Positions 47,153 to 60,307 of a DNA stretch of 64,000 nt are shown here, in pieces. The notes under the pieces are model-generated. The model ran no database searches and was not told where the DNA came from. It was given only the letters and a program-made list of their open reading frames with translations. How positions within the stretch are numbered: position 1 is the first letter of the stretch; each line of letters starts with the position of its first letter. Both the position numbers and the translations under genes were made by a program. The DNA comes from Corynebacterium aurimucosum ATCC 700975 (GTDB taxonomy: Bacteria > Actinomycetota > Actinomycetes > Mycobacteriales > Mycobacteriaceae), in assembly GCF_000022905.1 (NCBI RefSeq), contig NC_012590.1, positions 1,178,001-1,242,000 on the forward strand. Direction: 5' to 3'.

Positions 47153-47824
47153 TTAAGAAATCATCGGCCACGCGGTGGATACATCCGAGGCGTCCCGACC
47201 GCGTCCTTCCAGGTACTTCTTGAAGGACTCGCGGTCCTTGTACCACTCGACGGCCTGGTATTCCATGAGCTCGTTGGAGTCCATCTGTGCTAGCTCGGGG
47301 AAGTGCTGGCGCACTTGCTTCCAGGCAACGCGGGCGGCCGCGAGGGCGTCGGCAGTCGCCTCATGCGCGTTGCTTAGCTCCACGCCGTAGTGGGCGGAGA
47401 CCTCCTCCAAGGTGCGCTTGCCCTTGCGCCACTTATCCTTAACGCGGTCGATGACGAAAGGATCGAACACCGGGCCGTTGACCGTGAAGTCCCCAGTCAG
47501 CGCGCGCAAGACGGAGAGATCGTAGGCGGCGTTGTAGACGATGAGCGTGAGTCCCTCGTCCCAGGCCTGATAGATGGAATCGACCGTCTCCTTGAGCACC
47601 TCCTCGTGGGGGCGACCTTCCGCGCGGGCCTTCTCAGTAGTGATGCCGTGGATCTTGGCGGCTTCCTCGGGGATCTCCACGCCGGGGTCAGCGAGCATTT
47701 CCCGCTTGTCTACTTCGCGCCCGTCGATACGCACCAGGGCAGAGGTGACAATGCGGGCTTCTTTGGGCTTTACGGAGGTGGTCTCGAGGTCGAAGGAGAG
47801 CATGCGGGTGGCGTCGAAGTTCAT
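47153..47824 (-). CDS. DEDDh 3'-5' exonuclease (DNA polymerase III epsilon-like)
   Basis: 223 residues. The exonuclease motifs are Exo I SFDLETTSV (DxE), Exo II NAAYDLSVL and Exo III HEATADALAA, with the His-x4-Asp of the DEDDh class. The start MNFDATRM at 47824 is preferred to a longer frame because homology begins there. It is a stand-alone proofreading-type or RNase T-like nuclease. Divergent from ligA, with direct repeats between them. Confidence 0.87.
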   Translation of the reverse strand: MNFDATRMLSFDLETTSVKPKEARIVTSALVRIDGREVDKREMLADPGVEIPEEAAKIHGITTEKARAEGRPHEEVLKETVDSIYQAWDEGLTLIVYNAAYDLSVLRALTGDFTVNGPVFDPFVIDRVKDKWRKGKRTLEEVSAHYGVELSNAHEATADALAAARVAWKQVRQHFPELAQMDSNELMEYQAVEWYKDRESFKKYLEGRGRDASDVSTAWPMIS

Positions 47825-47869
47825 GGACAACACTCTAGCGCCCGGCTCGGACATGCACTGTGGAAGTCC

Positions 47870-47902
47870 TGCAGAATGACGGACGAACCCTTGCAGAATG
47901 AC
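47870..47902. repeat. 11-bp direct repeats between the exonuclease and ligA genes
   Basis: TGCAGAATGAC at 47870-47880 and 47892-47902, exactly 22 bases apart (two helical turns). Confidence 0.6.
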
Positions 47903-47937
47903 CATCCGCAGGTCATAGGCATGTCCGGCAGCCCCGC

Positions 47938-47943
47938 TACACT
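47938..47943 (+). promoter_or_regulatory. Candidate -10 box of ligA
   Basis: TACACT lies 8 bases before the GTG at 47952, so the transcript would be leaderless or nearly so; no ribosome site is visible. Confidence 0.4.
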
Positions 47944-47948
47944 AGTGA

Positions 47949-50739
<2,791 letters not shown>

Positions 50740-50743
<4 letters not shown>

Positions 50744-51498
50744 AGATTGCGGCTTTGGACATGGATGGCACCGTTTACGTCAACGAGGACATAACTGAGG
50801 CCGTAAAGGAAGCCATCACCGCGTGGCGGGACGCTGGCAATCTCGCCATCTCCGCGACGGGCAAGTCCATCGCCAATGCACGCAACACACTCGAGCCATT
50901 CGGCGTGGAGCTGGATTATCACGTGCTCTACAACGGCACTGTCATCACAGACGGGGATTACTGCATCCTCCACGAGGAACACCTGCCTAGCGATATCGTC
51001 CAAGCCGTCATCAACCGATACACTGGGCTGCCGTTGAACATCTACCTCACTGGCTTGTCTGGAGCCGACCAGGTGGCGTGGGACGGTCTGGCTGGCCGGG
51101 AATCCTCGATGGTGGCGAATACGGAAGTGGTGGATCCGGGGGACGTCGCCAAGCGCAGCACCGTTCTCATGTCCCTGTGGATTCCAGGCAACGCTGAGCT
51201 GCGCCGCGAGGTTGACGAGTGGGTCCGTGCGAATTGTGCAGTCGAGTCGTCCTTTAACTGCGATTTCTACGACATCATGCCGCCCGGGCATAACAAGGGT
51301 GAGGGCTTGACAAGGTTGCTTGATCACCTCGGCCACGAAGAAGCTGAACTCTACACCTTCGGCGACAGCTTCAATGATCTCTCGATGCATTCCATCGCCA
51401 CCGAGTCCTTCACGTTCCCGGGAACACAGATCGCCGACGAGGTGGACCACGTGGTCCCCGACGTCGCCGCGGGCCTCAGCTTATTGCTCGACCGCTAA
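50740..51498 (+). CDS. HAD-family hydrolase (Cof type), copy 2
   Basis: 252 residues. LDMDGTVYVN at about 6-15 with Asp8, GHNKGEGLTRLL, and GDSFNDLSM near 215. It shares clear blocks with the preceding gene (LEPFGVELDYH versus LEPFGVDFDYY; NGTVITDG), so the two arose by tandem duplication and have diverged. The start overlaps the previous stop (ATGA). Confidence 0.85.
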
Positions 51499-51504
51499 GT
51501 CTAG

Positions 51505-52164
51505 CTAGGTGAGGAATGCGCCCAAGATGGCACCCAAGTCACCCAAGTGCTCGACCTCGGAGGCAAGGTAGTCCGGTCCGCCGACGCGGCCCATGACGAC
51601 GACATACTTCGTGCCTACGAGCGGTGCGGCCGCCAGCGCGGATTCGATGAGGGTCCACGATTCCGGGATCCAGGTGTCCTTCTCCGGATTGAGCACGCGC
51701 GCCGAAGTGATGTTGAGGTCGGTGGGGATCGAGCCGTCGTCGGCAGGCGCGGCGTCGGAGGCAGCGATGCGGCTGATCTTCTCGTCGTTCGCACTGACGA
51801 TGGCCCAGTTGGAGGTCAGTGCCTTCGGAATCGCTGCGCAGACTTCCTTCATAGCGGCGGTCACGTTGCGCTGCGAGGCAACCTTCGCCAGCACATGGAT
51901 CTGGCCGCGGCGGTCAACGCGGCCGCTGAACGGGCGGATGGAATCAATTTCTACGCCTTCCACGGTCTGGGCCGCGGTGATGATCTCATCTGCCATGGTG
52001 GTCTGGGGGAGATCCAAGACAATGTCGTCCATGACCGTCCCGTCGGGGAAGTTCTCCACGATGTCGACGGAGCGGATATTGGCCTCGATGCTGCCCATCG
52101 CGTTGGCAAGAAGGCCAAGGCTGCCGGGGGTGTCGGGGAGAAGGACACGGACGAGGTACGACAT
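51505..52164 (-). CDS. ACT-domain protein
   Basis: 219 residues. The N-terminal ACT domain is recognised by LVRVLLPDTPGSLGLLANAMG (landmark) and the following IRSVDIVE strand. The C-terminal half is less familiar. A homologue sits at the same place between ligA and gatC in mycobacteria, also on the opposite strand. ACT domains usually bind amino acids; the ligand is unknown. It converges with the second HAD gene. Confidence 0.82.
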   Translation of the reverse strand: MSYLVRVLLPDTPGSLGLLANAMGSIEANIRSVDIVENFPDGTVMDDIVLDLPQTTMADEIITAAQTVEGVEIDSIRPFSGRVDRRGQIHVLAKVASQRNVTAAMKEVCAAIPKALTSNWAIVSANDEKISRIAASDAAPADDGSIPTDLNITSARVLNPEKDTWIPESWTLIESALAAAPLVGTKYVVVMGRVGGPDYLASEVEHLGDLGAILGAFLT

Positions 52165-52374
52165 ATCGTTCTTTCTGGGGGAAGATGACTAGGTAGGGAA
52201 ATCGCTGTTGCGAAAAGTTTGTACAACTTAATCGATGGTACCCAACGTATCGAATACTATTCAATAGCTTCAGTGGCGTGTAGGGGGAGGAGTGGTGGTG
52301 GCGTGGCACCAGCCGTGCAGTACCATGGGTGCTTAGCTATCAACCGTCTCAATGAATAAAAGGATGGAGTTCGC

Positions 52375-52677
52375 GTGTCTGATATTTCGCGTGACGAGGT
52401 CGCGCACTTGGCAAAGCTGTCGCGATTGGCCCTGAGCGAGGAAGAACTGAAACAGTTCGCCGCGCAGATCGACGAAATCGTGGACTCCGTGTCCGCGGTT
52501 GGCAAGGTCGAGGCTGAAGGTGTGGAGCCGATGTCGCACCCGCACTCCGTACATGCCCCAATGCGTGAGGACGTTGTCGTGCGAACCCTCACTGCCGAGC
52601 AGGCCTTGGACCAGGCCCCCGCAGCTGATGACGATCGCTTCATGGTTCCGCAGATTCTGGGTGGAGGAGACGAATAA
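52375..52677 (+). CDS. gatC: Asp-tRNA(Asn)/Glu-tRNA(Gln) amidotransferase subunit C
   Basis: 100 residues with the family N-terminus [22 protein letters not shown] and the later [15 protein letters not shown]. Helps assemble GatCAB, which converts misacylated Glu-tRNA(Gln). GTG start. gatA follows after 2 bases with GGAGGAGA as its site. Confidence 0.94.
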   Translation: MSDISRDEVAHLAKLSRLALSEEELKQFAAQIDEIVDSVSAVGKVEAEGVEPMSHPHSVHAPMREDVVVRTLTAEQALDQAPAADDDRFMVPQILGGGDE

Positions 52678-52679
52678 GA

Positions 52680-54164
52680 ATGCCACAATTCATTGCGCCC
52701 ACCGAGGGCATTACTGCACTGACCGCCGCCGAGTTGGCTGAGAAGATCCACTCCCGCGAGCTTACCTCCCGCGAAGTTACTCAGGCCTTCCTGGACCGCA
52801 TCGCGGAGACTGATGGTGAACTCAACGCCTTCCTGCACGTTGGTGCTGAGGAAGCACTGGCGGCTGCCGACGCCGTCGATAAGTCCCTCGACGCCGGCGA
52901 AGAACCCGCCTCCGCTTTGGCTGGTGTGCCGCTGGCGCTCAAGGACCTGTTGGTGACTACCGACGCCCCCACGACCGCCGCCTCCAAGATGCTGGAAGGT
53001 TGGGTCTCGCCTTATGACGCCACGCTGGTGACGAAGCTGCGCGAGGCCGGTATCCCGATCCTGGGCAAGACGAACCTCGATGAGTTTGCGATGGGCTCCT
53101 CCAACGAGAACTCCGCCTACGGTCCGGCCCACAACCCCTATGACACCGAGCGCACCCCGGGCGGCTCCGGCGGTGGCACTGCCGCGGCTCTTGCCTCGGG
53201 CCAGGCTCCGCTGGGTATCGGTACTGACACTGGTGGCTCGATCCGCCAGCCTGCTGCACTGACTAACACCGTGGGCGTAAAGCCGACGTACGGCACGGTG
53301 TCTCGCTACGGCCTTATTGCCGCTGCAAGCTCCTTGGACCAGGCCGGTCCGACCGCCCGCACGGTCCTGGATACTGCACTGCTGCACGAAATCATTGCCG
53401 GCCACGACTCCTTCGACGCCACCTCCGTGGACAAGCCGGTCGCACCAGTAGTCGCCGCCGCTAAGGAAGGCGCCAACGGTGACCTGTCCGGCGTGAAGGT
53501 CGGCCTGATCAAGCAATTCGAGCGCGATGGTTGGCAGCCGGGCGTGATGGAGGCCTACCACGCAGCGGTTGAACAGCTGAAGTCTCAGGGGGCAGAGATC
53601 GTTGAGGTCGACTGCCCGCACTTCGACGATGCACTCGCTGCGTACTACCTCATCATGCCGTGTGAGGTCTCCTCCAACCTGGCCCGCTTCGACGGTATGC
53701 GCTACGGCCTGCGCGTGGGCGATGACGGAACCCATTCTGCTGAGGAGGTCATGTCCCTGTCTCGCGCTGCCGGCTTCGGCCCGGAGGTGAAGCGCCGCAT
53801 CATGCTGGGTACCTACGCACTGTCCGTCGGCTATTACGACGCCTACTACCTCCAGGCGCAGCGTGTTCGCACCCTCATCGCCCAGGACTTTGAGCGCGCT
53901 TTCGAGCAGGTCGATGTCCTTGTATCTCCGACGACCCCGACCACGGCCTTCAAGCTGGGGGAGAAGGTTGAGGATCCGATGGAGATGTACAACTTCGACC
54001 TCTGCACCCTGCCGCTGAACCTTGCTGGCGTGTGCGGCATGTCTGTCCCTTCCGGCATGGCCTCCGACACCAACCTGCCGACCGGCTTGCAGATCATGGC
54101 ACCGGCGTTTAAGGATGACCGCCTGTACAAGGTCGGCGCCGCCTACGAAGCAGGACGCAAGTAG
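52680..54164 (+). CDS. gatA: Glutamyl-tRNA(Gln) amidotransferase subunit A
   Basis: Amidase subunit that frees ammonia from glutamine. The Lys-cis-Ser-Ser site is visible: Lys in LALKDLL (about 86), [14 protein letters not shown] (about 161-174) and [12 protein letters not shown] (about 180-191). 494 residues. gatB is not adjacent but lies about 6 kb downstream, as in other corynebacteria. Confidence 0.96.
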   Translation: MPQFIAPTEGITALTAAELAEKIHSRELTSREVTQAFLDRIAETDGELNAFLHVGAEEALAAADAVDKSLDAGEEPASALAGVPLALKDLLVTTDAPTTAASKMLEGWVSPYDATLVTKLREAGIPILGKTNLDEFAMGSSNENSAYGPAHNPYDTERTPGGSGGGTAAALASGQAPLGIGTDTGGSIRQPAALTNTVGVKPTYGTVSRYGLIAAASSLDQAGPTARTVLDTALLHEIIAGHDSFDATSVDKPVAPVVAAAKEGANGDLSGVKVGLIKQFERDGWQPGVMEAYHAAVEQLKSQGAEIVEVDCPHFDDALAAYYLIMPCEVSSNLARFDGMRYGLRVGDDGTHSAEEVMSLSRAAGFGPEVKRRIMLGTYALSVGYYDAYYLQAQRVRTLIAQDFERAFEQVDVLVSPTTPTTAFKLGEKVEDPMEMYNFDLCTLPLNLAGVCGMSVPSGMASDTNLPTGLQIMAPAFKDDRLYKVGAAYEAGRK

Positions 54165-54231
54165 TACACTTCGGGCCAGCCCGTAGTGTGCATGAGCCGG
54201 GGTCTTTCACTGACGTGAGAGGCTGCCGGCC

Positions 54232-54315
54232 TTCGTCGTTTTATTCGACGGTGGTTGTGTTCCTTGGTTTCTTTCCTTTGTGGTGGTGTGGTTTCGTCGT
54301 TTGATTCGACGGTGG
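54232..54315. repeat. Two 23-bp repeats downstream of gatA
   Basis: TTCGTCGTTTTATTCGACGGTGG at 54232-54254 is shown only as a landmark (starts TTCGTCGTTT, ends TTCGACGGTGG); the second copy is at 54293-54315 with one difference. Each contains CGTCG/CGACG as a small inverted repeat. The spacing is 38 bases. Confidence 0.65.
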
Positions 54316-54319
54316 GTGT

Positions 54320-55587
54320 TTAGAAGGGGATGTCGTCGGTGCTGGCATCTGTGTCGGTGTTGTCCGCGTCCTCGGCTTCGGCTTGGGCCTTGGCTTGTTG
54401 TTGTGCGTAGTCGTCGAGTTTTTGTTTGAGGTGTTGGGCTTCTTCGCGTACTCGTTTCCGGGTGGCGGTGATGTGTTGGGCGACTGTTTGTGCCCACCGT
54501 TTTTGTTTTGGTGCTAGCGGCCCCTCGGCTTCGGTGATAGTCCAGGTACCGTCTTCAAAAAGCCAGATGACATCCCCGCTGTAGGGGTCCAGGAGGTAGT
54601 TGAGGGTGCCATCGGTTTTCATGTTGTGATGGCTTTGGCATAAACACGCTAGGTTCTTCGGGTGGGTTGGCCCACCTTCGGCCCAGTTATGCCGGTGATC
54701 TAGCTGGCTAAGAAAAGCAGGCTCGTTACATCCGCCGACCCGGCAGGTACCGTCGCGTCCTTCGACAATCTTGCGCATGATCAGGCCTGGTTGGTAGCCA
54801 TCGGCTTCTTTTATTTCTTCGGTTAAGTCTCTTGTCTTGTCATGTGGCATGGGCTCAGCCCGCCAGCCGAAACCTTCAATGTAGGTTGGTGCGTCATCGA
54901 TGTCGCGGGCTTTATAGGTGTGGAGTACTACGGTGGCTGGTGGCTTTATTTCACCGGAAAGCAGTTTGATGACTGCCTCAGGCACAGTGATGTTTTCTTT
55001 GGCAGCGGTGGTGTGGATGAAGGCATCAAGTTTAATGCCGGCATCTTCCCCAACTTGTAGTTCCAACCACGCTGAGGTGCCGTTAGAAGAAAACCGGTAG
55101 GTATCTTTAGGGCGGGTATCCCGGTAGGCGATGGAGTCATCGAGGGTTTTACATATATCGCGGACTTTGCGCCTGATTTGGCTGCGGGTGGGAAACGCCT
55201 GATTCGGTTTAGAAGGGGTGAAGAAGTCGGCCAGGATAGTGTCGATGAAGTCTAGGGTTTTACCAGTCAAGGCGGTTAGTGCTGACATGGGCTGATCAAT
55301 AGCAATCAAGGATTCAATATCCAACAAGCAGTGGGCATCTTGTATGGCTTTGACTTTCGGCAGGCTATCTAGGCGCGCAGGCCGGATTTGATGTGGCCTT
55401 CCGGCAGTGACCAGGCCGCCACTAAGGATAAAGCGGTGGTGTTGATGTCTGCGTCAAGGCTGGGCATGGCTGCCTGCCAGGTGTCATAGGTGGCTCGTCG
55501 TGCTTTAGCGCGGGCTATAGCGTGTGGGTTATTCGGGTTGGTGATGGAAAAGAAAAAGGTAGGCGGGCGTGTAGCAGTAGTGGTCAT
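54320..55587 (-). pseudogene. DUF222-HNH endonuclease-like gene with a frameshift
   Basis: A 13E12-type DUF222 plus HNH gene. The 5' part (from ATG 55587 with GGGGGAGA upstream) reads to LPEGHIKSGLRA and then meets TAG at 55368-55370 region. The rest continues in another frame as RLDSLPKVKAIQDAHCLLD up to the HNH domain (CRVGGCNEPAF, then LDHRHNWAEGGP and CQSHHNMK). The shift lies at a CGCGC run near 55374, so a small slip (-1 or +2) would explain it. A downstream TTG could still yield a shortened HNH protein of about 335 residues. Confidence 0.78.
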
Positions 55588-55774
55588 GGTCTCCCCCGAG
55601 ATCAACATGATTTAGAAGAAGTGTTCTAACAATAATTCTAGTACCACACACCCCACATGGGAATAGCCTGCACTAAATTCATGTCAAGTCGTTACTATAA
55701 ACGGGGGGTAGCCACCACGGGTTAGCCAGCACGTTTGATAGCAAGCAATTGGGGCTTCTGCCAGTGCAAAAACG

Positions 55775-55816
55775 TGAAACGCCCCTCCAACCGTCAAGGA
55801 CAGTGCGAAGGGGCGT
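55775..55816 (-). terminator. Terminator of the 107-residue membrane protein gene
   Basis: ACGCCCCT (55779-55786) pairs with AGGGGCGT (55809-55816). On the minus strand it is followed by TTTCACGTTTTT. The stretch 55588-55774 between this and the DUF222 gene shows nothing else recognisable. Confidence 0.75.
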
Positions 55817-55825
55817 GGGATGGAT

Positions 55826-56149
55826 CTACTGGGCGTCGGAAAGCGCGTAAGCAGCGCCCGCACTTGCGGCGGTGACGGTCAGGACTGCCGGCCAGGAGCC
55901 AATCTTCTTAGCCAGCGGGTGAGAGAGGCCAAAAGCGCCGGTGTATAGAGCTGCCAGGCCCGCGGTAGTGGCCGGGTTCGTCTTAGCCCACCAACTCCGG
56001 CCCGCCCAGACGCCAGCGGCAGCGAGCACCACGCCGCCAAGCGGACGGATTCCCGTCTCCCGCGCTGTGAGCCAACCGCCAATGAGTCCTAGTGTGACGG
56101 TCGCGGCCGTCGACACATCCTGTGGTTTCTTGATGTCAATCATTCCCAT
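55826..56149 (-). CDS. Small conserved membrane protein, unknown function
   Basis: 107 residues with about four short hydrophobic segments rich in Ala and Gly (STAATVTLGLIGGWLTA, GVVLAAAGVWAG, GLAALYTGAFGL, VLTVTAASAGAAYAL). No catalytic motif. Single gene with its own terminator, divergent from the MFS transporter by 48 bases. Function unknown. Confidence 0.62.
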   Translation of the reverse strand: MGMIDIKKPQDVSTAATVTLGLIGGWLTARETGIRPLGGVVLAAAGVWAGRSWWAKTNPATTAGLAALYTGAFGLSHPLAKKIGSWPAVLTVTAASAGAAYALSDAQ

Positions 56150-56197
56150 GCGCTTCAGTTTAGGCCGCGTGCGCGGATGGTGGCTAGACTTCGCTCC

Positions 56198-57586
56198 ATG
56201 AAACTCGCAGCAACCCCCATCTCAGAAAAGCAGGCTTGGCTCGCCATGGCTGCGCTATCACTGGGCTTTTTCATGTCGTTGCTCGATCAATCGATGATTG
56301 CTGTTGCGCTTTCCGACGTCCGCCGCGAGTTCAATGCCGACGTCAATCAGGTGCTGTGGGTCTCCGCTATCTATTTGCTTGCTGTGGTCGTACCCCTTCT
56401 CTTTACCGGAAGACTAGGGGATATCTACGGGCAGAAGAGAATGTTCCAGCTAGGAAATGGACTCTTTGGCCTTGGTGCGCTCCTTTGTGCGCTTTCCCCA
56501 TCCGTAGAGTTTCTGATTGCTGCTAGAGCCCTGCAAGGCCTCGGTGCTTCCATTCAGATGCCGCAAACCATGGCGGTGATCAATCGCATTTTCCCCCGTG
56601 AGCGACGTGGCCGGGCGTTGGGGGCGTGGGGTGTAGTGGGTTCGCTGGCTACGTTAGCCGGCCCGCTCTTAGGAGGCTTGGTAGTGGCCGCCTTTGGGTG
56701 GCAGGCAGTCTTTTGGATCCATATTCCCTTCGTCATTGCGGCGATTGCTCTTTCCGGACTGTGGGTGCCTGCCTTGCCGACGACGCCGGGGAGGGTTGAC
56801 TTCGTGTCGGTATGGGCGTCGTTTATCGCGTTAACCTGCTTCGTCTTTGCGGTGCAACAAGGGCCGGAGACAGGATGGCCGTGGTGGATTTGGGCGTTCC
56901 TTGCCGTTGGAGTTCTTGGAATGGTCATCTTCGTGCGCCTGCAATCAGTCCGTGGGATGGCAGCGCTTGTCCCGCTCGTGTTGTTCAAAGACCGTAATTA
57001 TTCCGTAGGTTCCGTGGCCATCGTCTCCATGGGCTTCATGGCGGCATCAATGATGATTCCAATCATGATGTGGCTGCAGGTAGAACAGGGAATGTCGGCT
57101 CGGGATGCTGGCCTGATTGTCACTCCAATGGCTCTAGTCTCCCTGTGCGTGTCGCCGCTAGCGGGGATTCTGGCCGATAAGCTGCATCCGCGTCGCCTCG
57201 CGGTCGTAGGGTTCGGAATCCTTATCAGCACATTCATCTTGCTGTGGTTCCTCATGCATGCCGGAGTGTCGGCCTGGTGGCTGAGCCTGCCGTGCGCAGC
57301 ACTGGGGGCGGGGCAGTCCTTCATTTGGGGTTCGAACGCCGCGACGACTATGCGTGATATTGATGCACATCTCATGGGCGCGGCTTCTGGCGTATATAAC
57401 ACATCGCGCCAGGTTGGTTCGGTGATTGGTGTAGCCGGAGTCTCGGCAGTCATGCAGGTCGCTGGTGCCGCAAATTCTCTGGTGCTTATTGTCGCCATAT
57501 TGGCCGTAGGGTGTGTTTCTTCACTCTTTTTCCGGGACACCCTGCACGCCGGAGGGGGAACTGCGAGGCTGCAGCGAAGCGAGTAG
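56198..57586 (+). CDS. MFS drug/proton antiporter, DHA2-type
   Basis: Membrane exporter of 462 residues with about 14 helices. Seen: the N-terminal [17 protein letters not shown] (DHA2 motif D1), the loop 2-3 motif [11 protein letters not shown] (motif A) and [19 protein letters not shown] (motif C). The substrate cannot be predicted. The start at 56198 ([14 protein letters not shown]) is preferred to a GTG 21 bases upstream. pfkA follows after 10 bases. Confidence 0.86.
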   Translation: MKLAATPISEKQAWLAMAALSLGFFMSLLDQSMIAVALSDVRREFNADVNQVLWVSAIYLLAVVVPLLFTGRLGDIYGQKRMFQLGNGLFGLGALLCALSPSVEFLIAARALQGLGASIQMPQTMAVINRIFPRERRGRALGAWGVVGSLATLAGPLLGGLVVAAFGWQAVFWIHIPFVIAAIALSGLWVPALPTTPGRVDFVSVWASFIALTCFVFAVQQGPETGWPWWIWAFLAVGVLGMVIFVRLQSVRGMAALVPLVLFKDRNYSVGSVAIVSMGFMAASMMIPIMMWLQVEQGMSARDAGLIVTPMALVSLCVSPLAGILADKLHPRRLAVVGFGILISTFILLWFLMHAGVSAWWLSLPCAALGAGQSFIWGSNAATTMRDIDAHLMGAASGVYNTSRQVGSVIGVAGVSAVMQVAGAANSLVLIVAILAVGCVSSLFFRDTLHAGGGTARLQRSE

Positions 57587-57596
57587 ATTGGAAGCC

Positions 57597-58628
57597 ATGC
57601 GTCTTGCTGTACTGACATCCGGTGGTGATTGCCCCGGTCTGAATGCTGTTATCCGCGCGGTCGTTCGTACCGCTTCCAACGAGTTCGGCGATACGGTCGT
57701 CGGCTACGAGGACGGCTGGGTTGGTCTGATGGAAGACCGCCGCCGTGACCTTTATGACGACGCTGAGATTGACCGCATCCTCCTGCGCGGCGGAACCATC
57801 CTCGGTACCGGCCGCCTCCACCCAGATAAGTTCAAGGCTGGGCTGGATACCATCAAAGCCAACATGGCTGATGCCGAGGTCGATGCTCTCATCGCCATTG
57901 GCGGTGAGGGAACGCTGAAGGGCGCCAAGTGGCTGTCCGATAATGGCATTCCAGTCGTCGGCGTGCCGAAGACCATTGACAATGACGTCAATGCAACGGA
58001 CTACACCTTTGGCTTCGACACCGCAGTCTCCGTCGCCACCGACGCGATTGATCGTCTCCACACCACCGCCGAATCCCACGACCGCATCCTCATCGTTGAG
58101 GTCATGGGCCGCCACGTTGGTTGGATCGCGCTGCACGCCGGCATGGCTGGCGGTGCACACTACACGGTGATCCCTGAGGTTCCATTCGATATCGCAGATA
58201 TCACCAAGGCAATGGAGCGCCGCTTCCAGATGGGTGAGAAGTACGGCATTGTCTGCGTTGCCGAAGGCGCTCTGCCCAAGGAAGGCACCATGGACTTCGA
58301 AGAAGGCGGTGTTGACCAGTTCGGCCACCAGACCTTCAACGGAATTGGCCAGGTCATCGGTGATGAGATCAAGAAGCGCACCGGCTACGACGTGCGCACA
58401 ACCGTCCTCGGCCACATCCAGCGTGGTGGTACCCCAACTGCCTATGACCGCGTGCTGGCAACCCGCTATGGCACCCATGCCGCCCGCGCCGCGCACAATG
58501 GACAGTCCGGAATGTGCGTGGCCTTGCACGGCGAAAACATCGATCTCGTGCCGCTCGAGGATGCCGTGGGCAAGCTGAAGGTGGTTCCGGCCAAGCGTTA
58601 TGCCAACGCTCAAGCCCTCTTTGGTTAA
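57597..58628 (+). CDS. pfkA: 6-phosphofructokinase
   Basis: Phosphorylates fructose-6-phosphate in glycolysis. [16 protein letters not shown] (about 5-20), GGEGTLKGA (about 102-110), the substrate-binding [17 protein letters not shown] with catalytic Asp, and [14 protein letters not shown] are present. 343 residues. The GGEGT form is typical of actinobacterial enzymes; ATP versus pyrophosphate use cannot be settled by eye, though ATP is likely. The start at 57597 has GGAAG upstream. Confidence 0.94.
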   Translation: MRLAVLTSGGDCPGLNAVIRAVVRTASNEFGDTVVGYEDGWVGLMEDRRRDLYDDAEIDRILLRGGTILGTGRLHPDKFKAGLDTIKANMADAEVDALIAIGGEGTLKGAKWLSDNGIPVVGVPKTIDNDVNATDYTFGFDTAVSVATDAIDRLHTTAESHDRILIVEVMGRHVGWIALHAGMAGGAHYTVIPEVPFDIADITKAMERRFQMGEKYGIVCVAEGALPKEGTMDFEEGGVDQFGHQTFNGIGQVIGDEIKKRTGYDVRTTVLGHIQRGGTPTAYDRVLATRYGTHAARAAHNGQSGMCVALHGENIDLVPLEDAVGKLKVVPAKRYANAQALFG

Positions 58629-58665
58629 ACACCACTAGGGCTCACCCATAGTTAATAAAGGAATC

Positions 58666-60264
58666 ATGACAAGCGTATTAGCTTTCCTGGCTGATCAGCC
58701 GGTTCTTTTGGTGTTCCTACTGATTGGCCTTGGCATGGCCCTCGGCGGTATCAAGACACGGGGCATCAGCTTGGGCGCGGCGGCCGTGCTTTTCTTGGGC
58801 ATCGCCTTCTCGGCCGCTGCTTCCGCCGCCGGTGTCGAAGCCTCCGTTCCTCCCATCTTGGGAATGTTTGGTTTGGTGCTCTTTGCGTTTGGCATTGGCA
58901 ACAACTCCGGCGTGTCCTTCTTCAAATCGCTGAAGACTGCGACCGGCCCCGTGCTCTCCATGATCGTGGTCTTCATCATCGCCGCCCTCGCTGCTTGGGG
59001 GCTGGGGACCTATGTCTTTGGATTGTCGAGTGCCACTATTGCCGGTACCTTCGCTGGCGCGGTGACAAATACCCCGGCTTTGGCGGCGGCTTCGGAGACC
59101 ACGGGTGATCCGGGTTCAGCAACGGTGGGCTACGCGGTGTCCTACCTGTTCGGCGTCATCGGCATGCTCGCGGCGACGGTGCTGGTGCTTCGCGACGCCG
59201 GTAATGACGACGACACCCTGTCACCCGTCACGCGCCAGCACATGCAGATTCTGCGAGAGACTTCGGTGGCTGAGATCGCAGACATTGGCAATGGGGAAGT
59301 GCAGGTCACCCGCCTGCGCCGAGTGGGCAGCAATGTCATCGTTCTACCTAAGTTCTTCGATGTGCTGCACCCAGGGGACGTCGTCACGCTCGTCGGCGCC
59401 CCCGAGGACCTAGACAACATCATTGAGCACGCTGGGCGCGAGTCCCCGCAGATCCTCAATGATGACCGCCACGAGCTAGATTTTCGCCGCATCACGGTGT
59501 CTGAGCACAACTTGGCTGGTCTGACCATCGCGGAGCTGAATAACCAGTTGGCGGATCGCTGGGGCGCGCGTATCTCGCGTGTTCGCCGGGCCGATAACGA
59601 CCAGGTCGCAATCCCCGAACACATCGTGGAGCTGGGGGACCGCGTGCGCGTCGTCGGTTCCAAGAAATCTCTGCGGGAGATTTCCACTTTTCTCGGTGAT
59701 TCCTCCCAAGGCCTGACGGATATCAACCCGGTCTCCCTCGGCTTAGGCATGGCCCTCGGCGTTTTCGTGGGCCACCTCGAAATTCCGCTTCCAGGCGGCT
59801 CTTCCTTTAGCCTCGGCGCTGCCGCTGGCGTCCTCATCGTGGCGTTGATCATGGCGCGTATCGGGCGCATCGGCAATACCGTCACCGCACTGCCGCACTC
59901 GGCCAACACAATCCTCTCCGAACTCGGACTGCTGCTCTTCTTGGCCCAGGCCGGAACGAATGCGGGCGGGGAAATCGCCGGTGCCTTTACGGGTGGAGCC
60001 TGGTGGAAGATTCTCCTGCTCGGCATGATCATCACGACGCTGGTGGCGACCGGATTCGCACTCGTCATGCGCCGCTTCCTGCGCGTCGGTGCCACGAAGA
60101 CCGCGGGTGCTATGGCGGGCGCGCAAACCCAGCCGGCCGTGCTCGCTTTCGTGAACAATCGGACGAACACTGACCAGCGCGTCGCCTTGGGCTATGCCAT
60201 GGTGTATCCGGCGGCGATGATAGCCAAGATTCTCATTACGCACGGCATCACCTTGTTGGGTTAG
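58666..60264 (+). CDS. Aspartate:alanine antiporter-family exporter (AspT/YidE, SucE-like)
   Basis: 532 residues: N-terminal membrane block (about 10-170), two cytoplasmic TrkA-C-like domains (about 190-350), and a C-terminal membrane block (about 360-530) with the repeated signature LAQAGTNAGGEIAGAF and AMAGAQTQPAVLAFV. The same architecture is found in C. glutamicum SucE, a succinate exporter, so a dicarboxylate role is plausible but not proved. It lies 37 bases after pfkA. Confidence 0.82.
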   Translation: MTSVLAFLADQPVLLVFLLIGLGMALGGIKTRGISLGAAAVLFLGIAFSAAASAAGVEASVPPILGMFGLVLFAFGIGNNSGVSFFKSLKTATGPVLSMIVVFIIAALAAWGLGTYVFGLSSATIAGTFAGAVTNTPALAAASETTGDPGSATVGYAVSYLFGVIGMLAATVLVLRDAGNDDDTLSPVTRQHMQILRETSVAEIADIGNGEVQVTRLRRVGSNVIVLPKFFDVLHPGDVVTLVGAPEDLDNIIEHAGRESPQILNDDRHELDFRRITVSEHNLAGLTIAELNNQLADRWGARISRVRRADNDQVAIPEHIVELGDRVRVVGSKKSLREISTFLGDSSQGLTDINPVSLGLGMALGVFVGHLEIPLPGGSSFSLGAAAGVLIVALIMARIGRIGNTVTALPHSANTILSELGLLLFLAQAGTNAGGEIAGAFTGGAWWKILLLGMIITTLVATGFALVMRRFLRVGATKTAGAMAGAQTQPAVLAFVNNRTNTDQRVALGYAMVYPAAMIAKILITHGITLLG

Positions 60265-60307
60265 GCGGTTGCGCACGGTGTCGCGCTGACATACTAAGAT
60301 GGCACGC

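Noticed and set aside
54232..54315. CRISPR array
   Set aside because: Only two repeats with a 38-base gap and no cas genes in the window.
54207..54497. 96-residue open frame on the minus strand at the 3' end of the HNH-like gene
   Set aside because: Out of frame with the HNH domain and made of Thr/Arg/His repeats typical of a shadow frame.
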